A program made the translations under genes and the position numbers. From Planctomycetia bacterium (GTDB lineage: Bacteria > Planctomycetota > Phycisphaerae > Phycisphaerales > SM1A02): a DNA stretch of 64,000 bases. Where the stretch lies: positions 1 through 64,000 of the forward strand of contig SXUI01000018.1 in NCBI GenBank assembly GCA_005790605.1, given 5' to 3'. Position 1 is the first letter of the stretch. Each line of letters starts with the position of its first letter. This document shows, in pieces, positions 33,580-42,790 of the stretch. Under the pieces are notes generated by a model. That model worked only from the letters and a program-made list of their open reading frames with translations, was not told where the DNA came from and did not search any database.

Positions 33580-35094
33580 TCAGCCTCCGCCGGGGCCACT
33601 AGCCCCAGGCTTCGTCATCGCGGTCGCATCGAGCAATCGATCAAGGGTTCTGTGATCGACGAGGCCGGTTCGAGTGCAGTACTCGCGCACAGTCTCGCCT
33701 GACTTGAAGGCTTCTTTCGCGACTTTTGCGGCGGCGTCATAGCCGATGACGGGCGCGAGTGAAGTGCACATCATGAGACTCTTCTCCACTGTTGCTGCTG
33801 CAGCGGCGTTGAGTTCGAGACCAGCGACGCACTTTTCATCGAACATGCGACTCGCGTTGGCAAGCAGCTCGATCGACTCGAGGAGCCGCTCGGAAATCAA
33901 CGGCATCGTGACGTTGAGTTCAAGCATCGACCCCACGCCCCCGAGCGCGGCGCAACTGATGGTCGCATCATTTCCTAGCACCTGGCAGGAAACCATGATC
34001 ACGCTCTCGCAGATCACTGGATTGACTTTCCCTGGCATGATCGATGACCCAGGCTGGGTTGCAGGCAACGCAAGTTCGCCAAACCCGCAACGAGGTCCGG
34101 AGCCGAGCAGTCGAAGATCGCTTGCGATCTTCGACAGACTCACAGCGATGGTCTTCAACTGTCCGTGCGCTTCAACCACGCAGTCGCGCGTTGCTTGCGC
34201 CTCAAAGTGATTCCTTGCTTCGACAAACTTGACGCCCGTTGCTTCATGCAACAGCGCGCACACGCTCTTGGCGAACTTCGGATTCGCGTTGATGCCTGTC
34301 CCAACGGCGGTCCCGCCAATCGGCAGATTCCCCGCGAGTGCCTGCACCGCCATCCGCGCGCGTTCAATCCCGTACTCGACTGCTGCGGCGTAGCCAGAAA
34401 ACTCTTGACCAACTCGAATCGGCGTCGCATCCATGAGATGGGTTCGCCCGATTTTCACGACCTTGTCCCACGCCTTTTCCTTCGCGCGCAACGCCTTGGC
34501 CAACTGCGTCAGCGCGGGAATGAGTTCTTCCACGATTGCGATCGCGCCCGCGATCTGCATCGAACTTGGGAAAGTGTCGTTCGAGCTCTGACCGTAGTTC
34601 ACATGATCATTGGGATGCACTGGATCCTTCGATCCAATCGCCTTCCCAGCACGCCGACTCGCGACATTCGCGATCACTTCATTCACATTCATGTTCGTGC
34701 TCGTGCCCGAACCTGTCTGAAACACATCGATCGGGAAGTGCCGCATGAACGCGTGTTGTGTGCCCTGCTGACTCGGATCAGCGAACTCCGCGAGAATCTC
34801 GTTGCACGCTCCGATGATCGCCTTCGCCTTGGACGCCTCGATCCCACCGAGTTTGGCATTCGCCTCTGCCGCACATCGTTTCAGCAGGACATGCGCCTCG
34901 ATCTGCATTTGCGGAACAGTCCGGAACGACACCGGGAAGTTCAGCACCGCGCGTTGCGTTGTCGCGCCGTGCAAGAGGGACGCATCCACGCGCATTTCCC
35001 CCATCGAGTCCGCTTCGACTCGAATCCCTACCTCGTTGGCAGACGGTGCGGGCAACTTGGCGACAGACTTCTTGGATGGTGTTTTTGTGGGCAT
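33580..35094 (-). CDS. fumC: Class II fumarate hydratase
   Basis: The 504-residue protein is a fumarase/aspartase superfamily member. GATTQRAVLNFPVS, QTGSGTSTNMNVNEVIANVA, KIGRTHLMDATPIRVGQEF, NLPIGGTAVGTGINANPKF, and the S-loop PGSSIMPGKVNP are present, then VLGNDATISCAALGG, which resembles fumarase C more than aspartase. It interconverts fumarate and malate in the TCA cycle. An N-terminal extension of about 35 residues (Lys/Pro/Ala-rich) is unusual. ATG 35106 is an alternative start. Confidence 0.92.
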   Translation of the reverse strand: MPTKTPSKKSVAKLPAPSANEVGIRVEADSMGEMRVDASLLHGATTQRAVLNFPVSFRTVPQMQIEAHVLLKRCAAEANAKLGGIEASKAKAIIGACNEILAEFADPSQQGTQHAFMRHFPIDVFQTGSGTSTNMNVNEVIANVASRRAGKAIGSKDPVHPNDHVNYGQSSNDTFPSSMQIAGAIAIVEELIPALTQLAKALRAKEKAWDKVVKIGRTHLMDATPIRVGQEFSGYAAAVEYGIERARMAVQALAGNLPIGGTAVGTGINANPKFAKSVCALLHEATGVKFVEARNHFEAQATRDCVVEAHGQLKTIAVSLSKIASDLRLLGSGPRCGFGELALPATQPGSSIMPGKVNPVICESVIMVSCQVLGNDATISCAALGGVGSMLELNVTMPLISERLLESIELLANASRMFDEKCVAGLELNAAAAATVEKSLMMCTSLAPVIGYDAAAKVAKEAFKSGETVREYCTRTGLVDHRTLDRLLDATAMTKPGASGPGGG

Positions 35095-35245
35095 GGAAAC
35101 TCGCATTGGACGGTGGAGCGCGGATGATATGCGCCATGCATGCAGCCGGGACAATTTCAGGTTCTTGCGAAGAAGTTGTCTCCATCCAATGGCTTGGAGC
35201 TACCCTGTAGCTTGTCCCTGCGCCCCGTTCTTGAGGTATTGATTC

Positions 35246-36640
35246 GTGGCTGAAAGTACTCGTGGAGAACAGCACGCGCGCCGCGCCCGCGACTTTCTGC
35301 GGCAAGGTCGCTTCGTTGAAGCGGAACGAGAGTTTCGCCGTGCGATAGCGAGTAATCCCGGTCGAGCAGATTGGCTTTTCAATCTCGGGTGGACGCTCGA
35401 AGCAAGCGGACGACACGAAGACGCGCTCGCTGCATATGCGCGAGCGGCCGCTGGCGCGCCGAAGGAGCGCGACCCGCAACTCGCCATGGGGTTACTGCTG
35501 GCGCGCATGCATCGGCACGCAGAAGCGATCAAACCGCTCGAAGCAGCGATGAGCAAGGATCCGAAATGCGAGACCGCGTGTGCGATGCTCATTCGTTCCC
35601 ATGCGCAACTCGGCGAACACGACGCCGCTGAAGTGGCGTACTTCCTCGGACTGCAAACGCTCGATCACGCAGCGACATGTCATCTTGAAATGGCGCGCAG
35701 TTTGGTGACGCGCAAGGACGCCGTGCGCGCCGAGCAATGTTTCCGCAAGGCGCTCATTGAGGGACCGTCGATTCCTGGCATTCGTGCTGAACTTGCTCGG
35801 GTGCTCGTGGTTGTCGGTCGCACGCAAGATGCGTCCGCGCTTCTGCATGACGAACTCAACCGCGGACCAACGCCGCCTGCACTCGGACACGAGATTGCCC
35901 TGCTCATGTCGCAAATGGATCGCGCGCGCGAGGCGCTCGACCTCCTGGAGCATGTCATTCGAGCAGAGCCCCGACACGCGCTTGCGCATTTGCTCGCCGC
36001 ACGATTGTGTCGTCGACAAGGACATTTCCAGAAGGCAGCCCACCACCTCGCCGCCGTGCGTCGACTCGCAAGCGGCGTTCCAACAGCTGCGCTTGAAGGC
36101 GCGCTCCACCTCATTCGGCGCGGTTCGATCGCGCAAGCACGCCTTGCGCTCGAAGAAGAGCTTTCTCGGCACGGACTCCCAGCCGAGCGGCTCGGCGCGA
36201 AGGAGCTCCTCATTGCGTTGCTCGACACGGGAAGTGCTCCGCGCGCGCTCGCGCTCTTGCGTGGCCGTTTCGGACTCGCGCAACTCGATGTGGATTGGCT
36301 CCGACTCTCTGCGCGCGCGGCCTTCGCGTCTGGCCACTTCGCGCTTGGAGGCGGCCTCGCTCGGAGAATCCTCGCGGTCGATCCCTCCGATGCTGCGAGC
36401 TACTCCAACCTCGCGCAAGCAGCGATGGACCGAGGGGCGCTTCGCGTCGCCCGCGCGTGGCTCACCCGCGGCTTGGCGCGGTGCCCGCAAGACGCTGGGC
36501 TGCGTCATCTTCTCATCGCATGGCGGTGGAAAATCAGCGTCGGCGGCTGGTGGTCCATGTTGCGAGGAAAACGCCCGCGCCGCGTAGTGTTTGCGACGCG
36601 CCACAGTGCAGCCGCGCCCGCGGAGTCGCAAAGCGCGTGA
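35246..36640 (+). CDS. Tetratricopeptide-repeat protein
   Basis: The start is GTG at 35246 with GAGGT 8 bases before it, giving 464 residues. Serial TPR helix pairs run almost the whole length: ARDFLRQGRFVEAEREFRRA, NLGWTLEASGRHEDALAAYA, AHAQLG-type units, ALDLLEHVIRAEPRHALAHL, and LAQAAMDRGALRVARAWLTR. Roughly ten repeats are present, with no signal peptide or membrane segment except a weak Trp-rich C-terminal patch (WKISVGGWWSMLRGKRPRR). It probably acts as a protein-interaction scaffold; the partner is unknown. Confidence 0.85.
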   Translation: MAESTRGEQHARRARDFLRQGRFVEAEREFRRAIASNPGRADWLFNLGWTLEASGRHEDALAAYARAAAGAPKERDPQLAMGLLLARMHRHAEAIKPLEAAMSKDPKCETACAMLIRSHAQLGEHDAAEVAYFLGLQTLDHAATCHLEMARSLVTRKDAVRAEQCFRKALIEGPSIPGIRAELARVLVVVGRTQDASALLHDELNRGPTPPALGHEIALLMSQMDRAREALDLLEHVIRAEPRHALAHLLAARLCRRQGHFQKAAHHLAAVRRLASGVPTAALEGALHLIRRGSIAQARLALEEELSRHGLPAERLGAKELLIALLDTGSAPRALALLRGRFGLAQLDVDWLRLSARAAFASGHFALGGGLARRILAVDPSDAASYSNLAQAAMDRGALRVARAWLTRGLARCPQDAGLRHLLIAWRWKISVGGWWSMLRGKRPRRVVFATRHSAAAPAESQSA

Positions 36641-36645
36641 GTTCG

Positions 36646-36683
36646 AAAAACAACAACGCCGCACGGGTGTGAGCGGCGTCGTT
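36646..36683 (-). terminator. Terminator of rpsR (leftward)
   Basis: An 11-position stem (36652-36662 with 36673-36683, one mismatch) with a 10-base loop. Read on the minus strand it is followed by TTTTT. It lies 53 bases after the rpsR stop, between rpsR and the converging TPR gene. Confidence 0.75.
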
Positions 36684-36736
36684 GAAAAACTGTGTGTTCT
36701 GCTTGAGGTCGCGGCGCTTCGCCGGCGACGCTTCGC

Positions 36737-37000
36737 TTAGACGGTCGCGCTCGTGTACGGCAGGAGCGACATGAAGCGCGCGCGCTTGATTGCTTGCGCG
36801 AGTGCAGCTTGCTCTTGAGCGGAAGCTCCAGTTCGCTTGCGCGAATAGATCTTGCCGTTGGGGGTCATCATGCGGCGCAGTTCATCGACTTGGCGGTAAT
36901 CGACATACCGACGCTCGCCGACGCCGACCTTCAACTTCATCTTGGGTGCGGGCGTGAATGTGTTGGTTGGGTCGTTGTAACCTGAAGACGCGTTGCTCAT
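36737..37000 (-). CDS. rpsR: 30S ribosomal protein S18
   Basis: The 87-residue protein contains VDYRQVDELRRMMTPNGKIY, SRKRTGASAQEQAALAQAIK and RARFMSLLPYTS, matching S18. S18 binds S6 on the 30S platform; rpsF, its usual neighbour, is not present. AAGGAA precedes ATG 37000; an upstream in-frame ATG adds a non-conserved extension. The 196 bases upstream (37001-37196) contain no other gene. Confidence 0.96.
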   Translation of the reverse strand: MSNASSGYNDPTNTFTPAPKMKLKVGVGERRYVDYRQVDELRRMMTPNGKIYSRKRTGASAQEQAALAQAIKRARFMSLLPYTSATV

Positions 37001-37196
37001 CAAAAATTCCTTGCTTGGGTTCTCGCGCCGTAGGGGGCGGAACCACCGCTCAGTCCAACTGCTACCAGTCTCGGATGCGATCGCATACCGCGGTCGGGAG
37101 GCGACGCAGCCCTCCACCATGGAGAGCGACGGGTCGAAGAGTCTAGCAGATTCTCGCGCCTAAGCCACCACCGCGGACCTGAAAGTCGCGCGAGAA

Positions 37197-37964
37197 GTGC
37201 ATTCCTTCCCTCAGAACGGGGACTTCGAGGCGCATTATCGAATTCCGGTGCTAGATTCGAGGTGGAAAGCGAGTCTGAAGCCTGTGCCTGCTCAGAGTCT
37301 CAACCCGGGCGAGATTTTTCGCCGCTTTACCTGCGCCGTCGTCCTCACCGATGTGAAAACGACCGCAGGCGATGCTCTTTTGGAAAGCATCAGGCGTTCG
37401 GAATTGCAGACAGAGTTCCTCACCCACCCTCTCTCGGCATGGGCCTCGCTCCTCCGCCTCGAGATGCTTGGCGCGGACACCGAACACGGAACTGCTCGGC
37501 GAACCGCCCTCTTCGTTCTCGATCGCGATGGCTGGGACGACCTCTCCCTCCTTTTCACCCGAATCCGCGGACTGCTTCCGGATGTGTCGATTTGGATCAT
37601 CGCTGACGCGCTCGCGATCGAGGTCTACTCAGGTGTGACGCACCATGCCGGACTCGGCGCGCCAATCGAGATCGCGACTCCGAACCAGTCGAGCGGAAAC
37701 GCGCCTGCGCTTCGAATCGTTGGGAACGAAGTCGAAGAGGCGCCGATCGCGGCTCCATTGGGAGTCGAACTCCTTGAAGACGGCGACTCGCCCGAACCGG
37801 ACCCGGATGCCGTCGCGACGAACGCAGTCAGCAGCGAAGAACTGGCGATGCTGCTCGAACTCTTCGATGAAGACACGCCCAACGCGGACGATCCCAAGCG
37901 TGCGCCACGGAACGACGGCAATCGCTCCCCCCCACCGCACCGGCCAGAGAGGGGGAAGCCATGA
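37197..37964 (+). CDS. Unknown protein coupled to a diguanylate cyclase
   Basis: The GTG start gives 255 residues. The N-terminal 160 residues look like an alpha/beta domain (FTCAVVLTDVKTTAGDALLE, TALFVLDRDGWDDLSLLFTR, GLLPDVSIWIIADALAIEVY) that loosely resembles a receiver or STAS-like fold. The C-terminal 90 residues are acidic and low-complexity. No family was recognised. Its ATGA overlap with the downstream diguanylate cyclase gene implies coupled synthesis, so it may regulate or localise that enzyme; this is inference. Confidence 0.6.
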   Translation: MHSFPQNGDFEAHYRIPVLDSRWKASLKPVPAQSLNPGEIFRRFTCAVVLTDVKTTAGDALLESIRRSELQTEFLTHPLSAWASLLRLEMLGADTEHGTARRTALFVLDRDGWDDLSLLFTRIRGLLPDVSIWIIADALAIEVYSGVTHHAGLGAPIEIATPNQSSGNAPALRIVGNEVEEAPIAAPLGVELLEDGDSPEPDPDAVATNAVSSEELAMLLELFDEDTPNADDPKRAPRNDGNRSPPPHRPERGKP

Positions 37965-39586
37965 GTCCGCGCTCAAGCCGACCCGTTCCAACACGAACGC
38001 ATACTAGAGATGAGCGGAGCGCTGTGGCGCTTGTGCTCGTAGTCGAAGGCGGAATGCATCCGCGCGTCATGCAGTTGCTGAAAGATGCTGCGGGCATTCG
38101 CGTCGAGCCGACGACCGATCTCTACACCGCCCTTGCGAGCAGCGCGACGCACCTCAGCGATGACCCAGTGCGCGCGATTTTCGTGCACCCCAACGCAGAC
38201 GGATTTGACCTCGCGGCAGTCCCCGAGTCAGTTCGCCGCGTTGATCCGTCCATCGACACCGTGCTTGTTGCCGATCGCGCGTCCGCGGATGCGGTCGCGA
38301 AGGCGCTTGAGTTGGGGTTTGAAGCGGTGCTCTTGCCCCCTTTCGACGGCACTCGCGTCAGTGAAGTCTTGAGTGCGCTCGGCCTTGGCTATCGCGGTGC
38401 GCACGAGCATTCCGCTTTGCACGGCGCATCCCATGATGCTGGCGGACAGAGAGTGGTTGAGCTTGCGATTGAGCACGCTCGTGAAGTCGCGCGTGATCGG
38501 GATGATGCCTCTGCGCTTGGACTTGATGAGGCGACAGCTCGCGTGATCTCACTCACGGATCCAGTGGTGTCGGGAACGCGCGGGAAAGCACCTGCAGCGT
38601 CAAGTTCGCCGGCCGCAGCCGCGAGCCCTGAGGAATCGAACGCGCTCGCTGATGTGCTTGCCACCGGCCGCACGTCGTCGACTTCCCGAAAGCCACCGAA
38701 GGATGTCGCCTCCCCGCCACCAGAACCCGCACGCGCTCTCGGCGATGTCGATCTCGTGCGCGCGATTCGGCAGGGCAACGATGTCGTCTCGCGTGCCATC
38801 GCGATCATCCAGCAGCACACCGGAAGTGAAGACATTCGATTTGCAGCCCCTTCTCGAGGCGACACACCGACACCGCCGCGAAGTGAACGCGGCGCCCGAA
38901 GCGCGCGGGTTGGTGTGGACCATATCGTCTTTGGAGAGCTTCTTTCCTCGACACTCAGTGAGGCCGCGCTCAACGGGTGGGCAGCGTGGCTTTCCGAGTG
39001 GCTGCTCCTTGAGAGCGAACACAGCGAGCTCGATCGACTCGCGTTCACCGATCAACTCACGGGCGCTGGCAATCGGCGAGCGTTTGAGCGCATCGCGGTC
39101 GCTGAACTGCAACAAGCACGCGCAGAGCGAAGACAAATCAGTCTCGTCGCCTTCGATGTCGATGACCTCAAGCTCTACAACGATCGCTTTGGGCATGATG
39201 CGGGCGACGCGGTCTTGCGCGAAACCGTCGAAGTCGTCCGCGCCTGCATTCGGCGTGGCGATCACATCTTCAGAATCGGCGGCGACGAATTCGTCGTCCT
39301 CTTCTGTGACCCATCGGGGCCTCGTGCAGGCGGCGCAGCGAGCCCTGACTCCGTCGAAGCGGTGTTCCGCCGATTCCAAGATGCCGTGCGTGAGATGCGA
39401 CTTCCACAGATTGGCGCGAGCGGGCCTGGCACAGTCACCATTTCCGCCGGGCTCGCGACCTATCCGTGGGACGGGAGTGATCTCAAGTCGCTCTTGCAAC
39501 ACGCCGATCAACTTGCACTGCAGTCCAAGCGAAGCGGCAAGAACGCGCTCACGCTTGGGCCCGCTGCAGGCGAAAACTCGGCGTAA
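37961..39586 (+). CDS. Diguanylate cyclase (GGDEF) with pseudo-receiver-like N-terminus
   Basis: The 541-residue protein has an alpha/beta N-terminal domain (about 22-145, ALVLVVEGGMHPRVMQLLKD) that resembles a receiver but without a clear phosphoacceptor Asp. A long Ser/Pro/Ala-rich linker follows, then a C-terminal GGDEF domain (about 355-535) starting AFTDQLTGAGNRRAF. The active site is intact (G440-G-D-E-F444), preceded five residues earlier by R431-R-G-D434, an RxxD inhibitory site. It should therefore synthesise c-di-GMP and be product-inhibited. No membrane segment is seen, so the protein is cytosolic. It is coupled to the preceding gene by ATGA. Confidence 0.92.
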   Translation: MSPRSSRPVPTRTHTRDERSAVALVLVVEGGMHPRVMQLLKDAAGIRVEPTTDLYTALASSATHLSDDPVRAIFVHPNADGFDLAAVPESVRRVDPSIDTVLVADRASADAVAKALELGFEAVLLPPFDGTRVSEVLSALGLGYRGAHEHSALHGASHDAGGQRVVELAIEHAREVARDRDDASALGLDEATARVISLTDPVVSGTRGKAPAASSSPAAAASPEESNALADVLATGRTSSTSRKPPKDVASPPPEPARALGDVDLVRAIRQGNDVVSRAIAIIQQHTGSEDIRFAAPSRGDTPTPPRSERGARSARVGVDHIVFGELLSSTLSEAALNGWAAWLSEWLLLESEHSELDRLAFTDQLTGAGNRRAFERIAVAELQQARAERRQISLVAFDVDDLKLYNDRFGHDAGDAVLRETVEVVRACIRRGDHIFRIGGDEFVVLFCDPSGPRAGGAASPDSVEAVFRRFQDAVREMRLPQIGASGPGTVTISAGLATYPWDGSDLKSLLQHADQLALQSKRSGKNALTLGPAAGENSA

Positions 39587-39685
39587 TCGCCACGCGCCTG
39601 TCATTGCCGACGAAGCTGCAAAAGTCTCAATCTTTAGTGTGGTTTTCATCGCGCGTAGCCGATGCCATGGGTCCCTCCTTCTCCC

Positions 39686-40549
39686 ATGGAAGCACGCACG
39701 ATCATTCTGTCCGATTTGCATCTCGGACGCCCCGACGGCGCTGCAAGCGCGGCCTCCTTCGCGAGCATCGCTCAAGCGTGTGACCGCCTCATCATCAATG
39801 GCGATTGCGCAGAACTGCATCATGAACGCTACCGCGCACTCGCGGCGCTCGAACTCGAACGACTGCGCGATGTTTGCCTCGTGCGAGGAACGAAGCTCGA
39901 ACTCCTTTCTGGCAACCACGACCCACTGCTTGGTCCTCGCATCTTGACGCTTGCGAACGAGCGTGTACTCGTCACGCACGGCGATGCGTTCCATCCCGCC
40001 CTCGCGCCGTGGAGCCGCGCCGCGAAGGTCATGCGCGCCGCGTTTCTCGAGGCATTCGAGCGTGAACGACTTCGGCTTGGAGATCGTGAAGCGCGGTTTG
40101 TCGCCGCGCAAGCTGCGGCGGAAGCAGAGTGGAAGTTCGAAGGCGCGGGCGCGTCACACTCGACGATCTTGCGATTGATGTTGCGCCCGCTCGCGGTACT
40201 GCGCATGCTGCACTACTGGTCACGCTTCAATGCACTCGCGAGCGACTTTGCCGACGAATACCTCCCGCACGCACAAATCGTGGTCGTGGGGCATAGCCAT
40301 CGCGCTGGCGTTTCCATGGTTCGCGGCCGGACCATCGTCAACACAGGCGCGTACTCGTTTCCTGGAGTTCCGCACGCGCTGGTGCTCGATGGCGAGCAAT
40401 GTTCCCTCCATCGACTTCGCCTCGTTCGCTTCCGCTACACGCTTGCGGAAGTTCCGTCCGCGCGTTGGCAACTCGCATCGCCCGCGTGCGCCTCTCCGTA
40501 TGGTCGTCCAATCGCTGAGGAAATGAACCGCCCAGCGTCGCAGAGCTGA
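39686..40549 (+). CDS. Calcineurin-like metallophosphoesterase (LpxH-like)
   Basis: About 287 residues with the five metallophosphoesterase motifs: LSDLHLGRPDG (D-x-H), INGDCAE (GD), SGNHDPL (GNHD), VTHGDAFHP and VVVGHSHRAG (GH-x-H). The order and size resemble UDP-2,3-diacylglucosamine hydrolase or related YfcE/YbbF-type enzymes; the substrate is unproven. The start is uncertain (ATG 39686 or 39662, neither with a Shine-Dalgarno). Its last 115 bases overlap the converging HMG-CoA-lyase gene. Confidence 0.82.
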   Translation: MEARTIILSDLHLGRPDGAASAASFASIAQACDRLIINGDCAELHHERYRALAALELERLRDVCLVRGTKLELLSGNHDPLLGPRILTLANERVLVTHGDAFHPALAPWSRAAKVMRAAFLEAFERERLRLGDREARFVAAQAAAEAEWKFEGAGASHSTILRLMLRPLAVLRMLHYWSRFNALASDFADEYLPHAQIVVVGHSHRAGVSMVRGRTIVNTGAYSFPGVPHALVLDGEQCSLHRLRLVRFRYTLAEVPSARWQLASPACASPYGRPIAEEMNRPASQS

Positions 40550-41364
40550 TCCATTGAGACACCCGTGGCGTAACCGAGTCGGTGGATGAGATCGATGAGT
40601 TGCTCCGTGGCGACATTGCCAGACGCGCCGGGCGCATAGGGACATCCGCCGAGACCAGCCACGCTTCCGTCAAACTTCCGCACGCCCAACGCGAGCGCTT
40701 GTGCCGCGCAATCGAGTGCCCGACCGTTCGTGTTATGCAAGTGGAGGACGCTCGCCTGTGGCGTCAACGTGTCTGCGATGCCCTCGTAGAGTTGCGTAAT
40801 CTCAGCGGGCGTTGCGACACCGATCGTGTCTCCGAGATCGATCTCGTCGACGCCGAGGTCAAGAAGCATCCGCGTGACCGAGCGCACGGCGCTCGCGTGC
40901 ACCTTTCCCTCAAACGGGCATGCGACGGCGCAGCTCACATAGCCACGAACGCGAACGCCCGCTGCCTTCGCGTCTCGAACAACGGGGGAAAAACGCGCGA
41001 CGCTCTCCGCAATCGTCGCGTTGATGTTTCGCTTCGTGAAGCTCTCGCTCGCCGCAGTGAAAATCGCGATCGCATCCACTCCAACAGCGAGTGCGCGCGC
41101 GAGGCCCTGTTCGTTTGGAACGAGCGCGCTGTACGACACACCTGCCTGACGCTTGATCGCTCGAAGCAGCGCTTCGGCGTCAGCGAGTTGCGGCACCCAC
41201 TTTGGGCTCACGAAACTCGTCACCTCTATCGATGTCAAACCGGACTGCGCGAGCGATTCGACGAAGTGAATCTTGGTTTCAAGACTCACAATCGTCTTCT
41301 CATTCTGAAGTCCATCCCTCGGACCAACTTCGGTGAGCGAGACAAACGCACGCGGCACCGTCAT
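40435..41364 (-). CDS. Hydroxymethylglutaryl-CoA lyase
   Basis: The 309-residue DRE-TIM enzyme has TEVGPRDGLQNEK (R-D metal/CoA motif), SIEVTSFVSPKWVPQLADA, YSALVPNEQGLARAL, DEIDLGDTIGVATP, LHLHNTNGRALDCA, and the HMGCL signature SVAGLGGCPYAPGASGN with the catalytic Cys. It cleaves HMG-CoA to acetoacetate and acetyl-CoA, a step of leucine degradation. ATG 41364 shares one base with the TGA of the upstream small membrane gene, fixing the start. The 3' end overlaps the metallophosphoesterase gene by 115 bases. Confidence 0.92.
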   Translation of the reverse strand: MTVPRAFVSLTEVGPRDGLQNEKTIVSLETKIHFVESLAQSGLTSIEVTSFVSPKWVPQLADAEALLRAIKRQAGVSYSALVPNEQGLARALAVGVDAIAIFTAASESFTKRNINATIAESVARFSPVVRDAKAAGVRVRGYVSCAVACPFEGKVHASAVRSVTRMLLDLGVDEIDLGDTIGVATPAEITQLYEGIADTLTPQASVLHLHNTNGRALDCAAQALALGVRKFDGSVAGLGGCPYAPGASGNVATEQLIDLIHRLGYATGVSMDQLCDAGRFISSAIGRPYGEAHAGDASCQRADGTSASV

Positions 41365-41567
41365 CAGGCGTCCCCTCCAGTAATTTTTTGTCGGCGTTCC
41401 CGTTCCACCTGCGCTCGTTCTTCTTTGCGTGCATGCCGAAGAAGCACGATGACGATCGCCACGACCGCAAGCGACACCAGTGCTCCAAACGCAAACAGCA
41501 AGAGTTCCGCGCCATGGACGCCAAAGACTGGATCGAATTCTTCCGGTTCCATCCGAGGAGGATTCAT
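41364..41567 (-). CDS. Small single-pass membrane protein
   Basis: The 67-residue protein has an N-terminal acidic segment (MNPPRMEPEEFDPVFG), one membrane helix (ELLLFAFGALVSLAVVAIVIVLL) and a basic/acidic coiled tail (RHARKEERAQVERERRQK). It is locked between ygfZ (4-base ATGA overlap) and the HMG-CoA lyase gene (1-base overlap), which is strong evidence that it is translated. No family was recognised. Confidence 0.75.
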   Translation of the reverse strand: MNPPRMEPEEFDPVFGVHGAELLLFAFGALVSLAVVAIVIVLLRHARKEERAQVERERRQKITGGDA

Positions 41568-42784
41568 GACGCGGCCCCTCCGAAGAACTGAAGCGCCTGC
41601 ACCTGCGCGCGCACGACCTCGCCTTCTGCCTCGACAAAAACCATCGTGCCAGTCGCACTCGAGTGACTTCGAATCATCGCGAATGCCACGGACGCCGCTC
41701 CTAACATCGGCGCAACGCTGCTTGAGGTCACGGTCCCGATCTGCTCCCCTTGCACGCCATCGAGATCGGCGAACACCGCTGCGTCGCCGGTCGCGAGAAG
41801 ATCCGAACGCAACCGTAGCCCGACGAGGATCTGCTTGGGCTTCCCGAGATGCTGCATGCGGGCAACCACTTCTTGACCGGGGTAACAACCCTTCGTGAAC
41901 GAGACGCGAGTCTCGAGAACGCCAGTTTCATGCGGGAGATGTGTTGGCCCGAAGTCGATTCGAAAGATCGGCTCGCCATTTTCGATGCGCGCGATGTTGT
42001 ACGCGTTCCAGCCTGCGCGACGGACGAGTTCTTCTGCACGCAAGTCGTTCCACAATGCACCAGCGCCGCCCCAAGCGACGCGGATCGAATAGCCCTGCTC
42101 GCCAAGAACGGCAGTCGCGAACACAGTTGTGCCACCATACAGCTCGCTCGAACACACTTGCGCGCCGTCAGGCATCGCCAAGCCAATGCTTGCGAGTACG
42201 CGCTGCGCGTGTGGACCATGAAGCGAAATCGCATGCACGCTCCGAGTGCAATCCGCGACCGAAACCGATTCGGCAAAAACGAACTGCTGCACGGTTGAGG
42301 CAACGCTTGCCGCATCGTGCGCGACGAGGTCGAGGAGCAACTTGTCCGCCGTCTCCACGATGGAGAGATCGGCATCAATCCGTCCCTTCCGATTCGTAAG
42401 AAATCCCCGCGTGACACCTCCACCCTGCAACTTTCGAATGTCTTGCGTGACGAGACGATTCATGAGATCGAGCCGGTCCTTGCCCGTGACCTCGATTGTG
42501 CCGCGCCACGCATCATCGAAGAGCGCGCAACCACGGCGAATCGCGGCGTACTCGAGTTCCGTTCCTTCAAACTCAGCAACGACCTCGCACGACGCCTCTC
42601 CTGACGCATCATGGGGGCCAAACGCGATGTACTCCGGACCTGAACTCTCGCCGCCGTCGTGACCCTCCGCATTGAGAAAGCCTGTTTGCGCACCTGGCCT
42701 CAATGCGCCGTGCTGCGATTGCCGCGAACGCGGCTCGAGCGAGGCAATTCTGTGCAATGGGGCAAGAGGCGACGCAAACCGCAT
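41564..42784 (-). CDS. ygfZ: YgfZ/GcvT-family folate-binding protein
   Basis: The 406-residue protein shows FDDAWRGTIEVTGKDRLDLM, NRLVTQDIRKLQGGGVTRGF, SLHGPHAQRVL and the family signature KGCYPGQEVVARMQHLGK, whose Cys is characteristic of YgfZ rather than of the GcvT aminomethyltransferase. YgfZ helps assemble or repair Fe-S clusters using tetrahydrofolate. The N-terminal 50 residues are not conserved, but the TAACAT hexamer 6 bases before ATG 42784 supports that start. It is first in the ygfZ - small membrane protein - HMG-CoA lyase operon. Confidence 0.9.
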   Translation of the reverse strand: MRFASPLAPLHRIASLEPRSRQSQHGALRPGAQTGFLNAEGHDGGESSGPEYIAFGPHDASGEASCEVVAEFEGTELEYAAIRRGCALFDDAWRGTIEVTGKDRLDLMNRLVTQDIRKLQGGGVTRGFLTNRKGRIDADLSIVETADKLLLDLVAHDAASVASTVQQFVFAESVSVADCTRSVHAISLHGPHAQRVLASIGLAMPDGAQVCSSELYGGTTVFATAVLGEQGYSIRVAWGGAGALWNDLRAEELVRRAGWNAYNIARIENGEPIFRIDFGPTHLPHETGVLETRVSFTKGCYPGQEVVARMQHLGKPKQILVGLRLRSDLLATGDAAVFADLDGVQGEQIGTVTSSSVAPMLGAASVAFAMIRSHSSATGTMVFVEAEGEVVRAQVQALQFFGGAAS

Positions 42785-42790
42785 GGACGG

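Noticed and set aside
38600-40111. A 503-codon minus-strand frame opposite the diguanylate cyclase
   Set aside because: The plus-strand GGDEF protein and metallophosphoesterase motifs are unambiguous; the opposite frame has no motifs.
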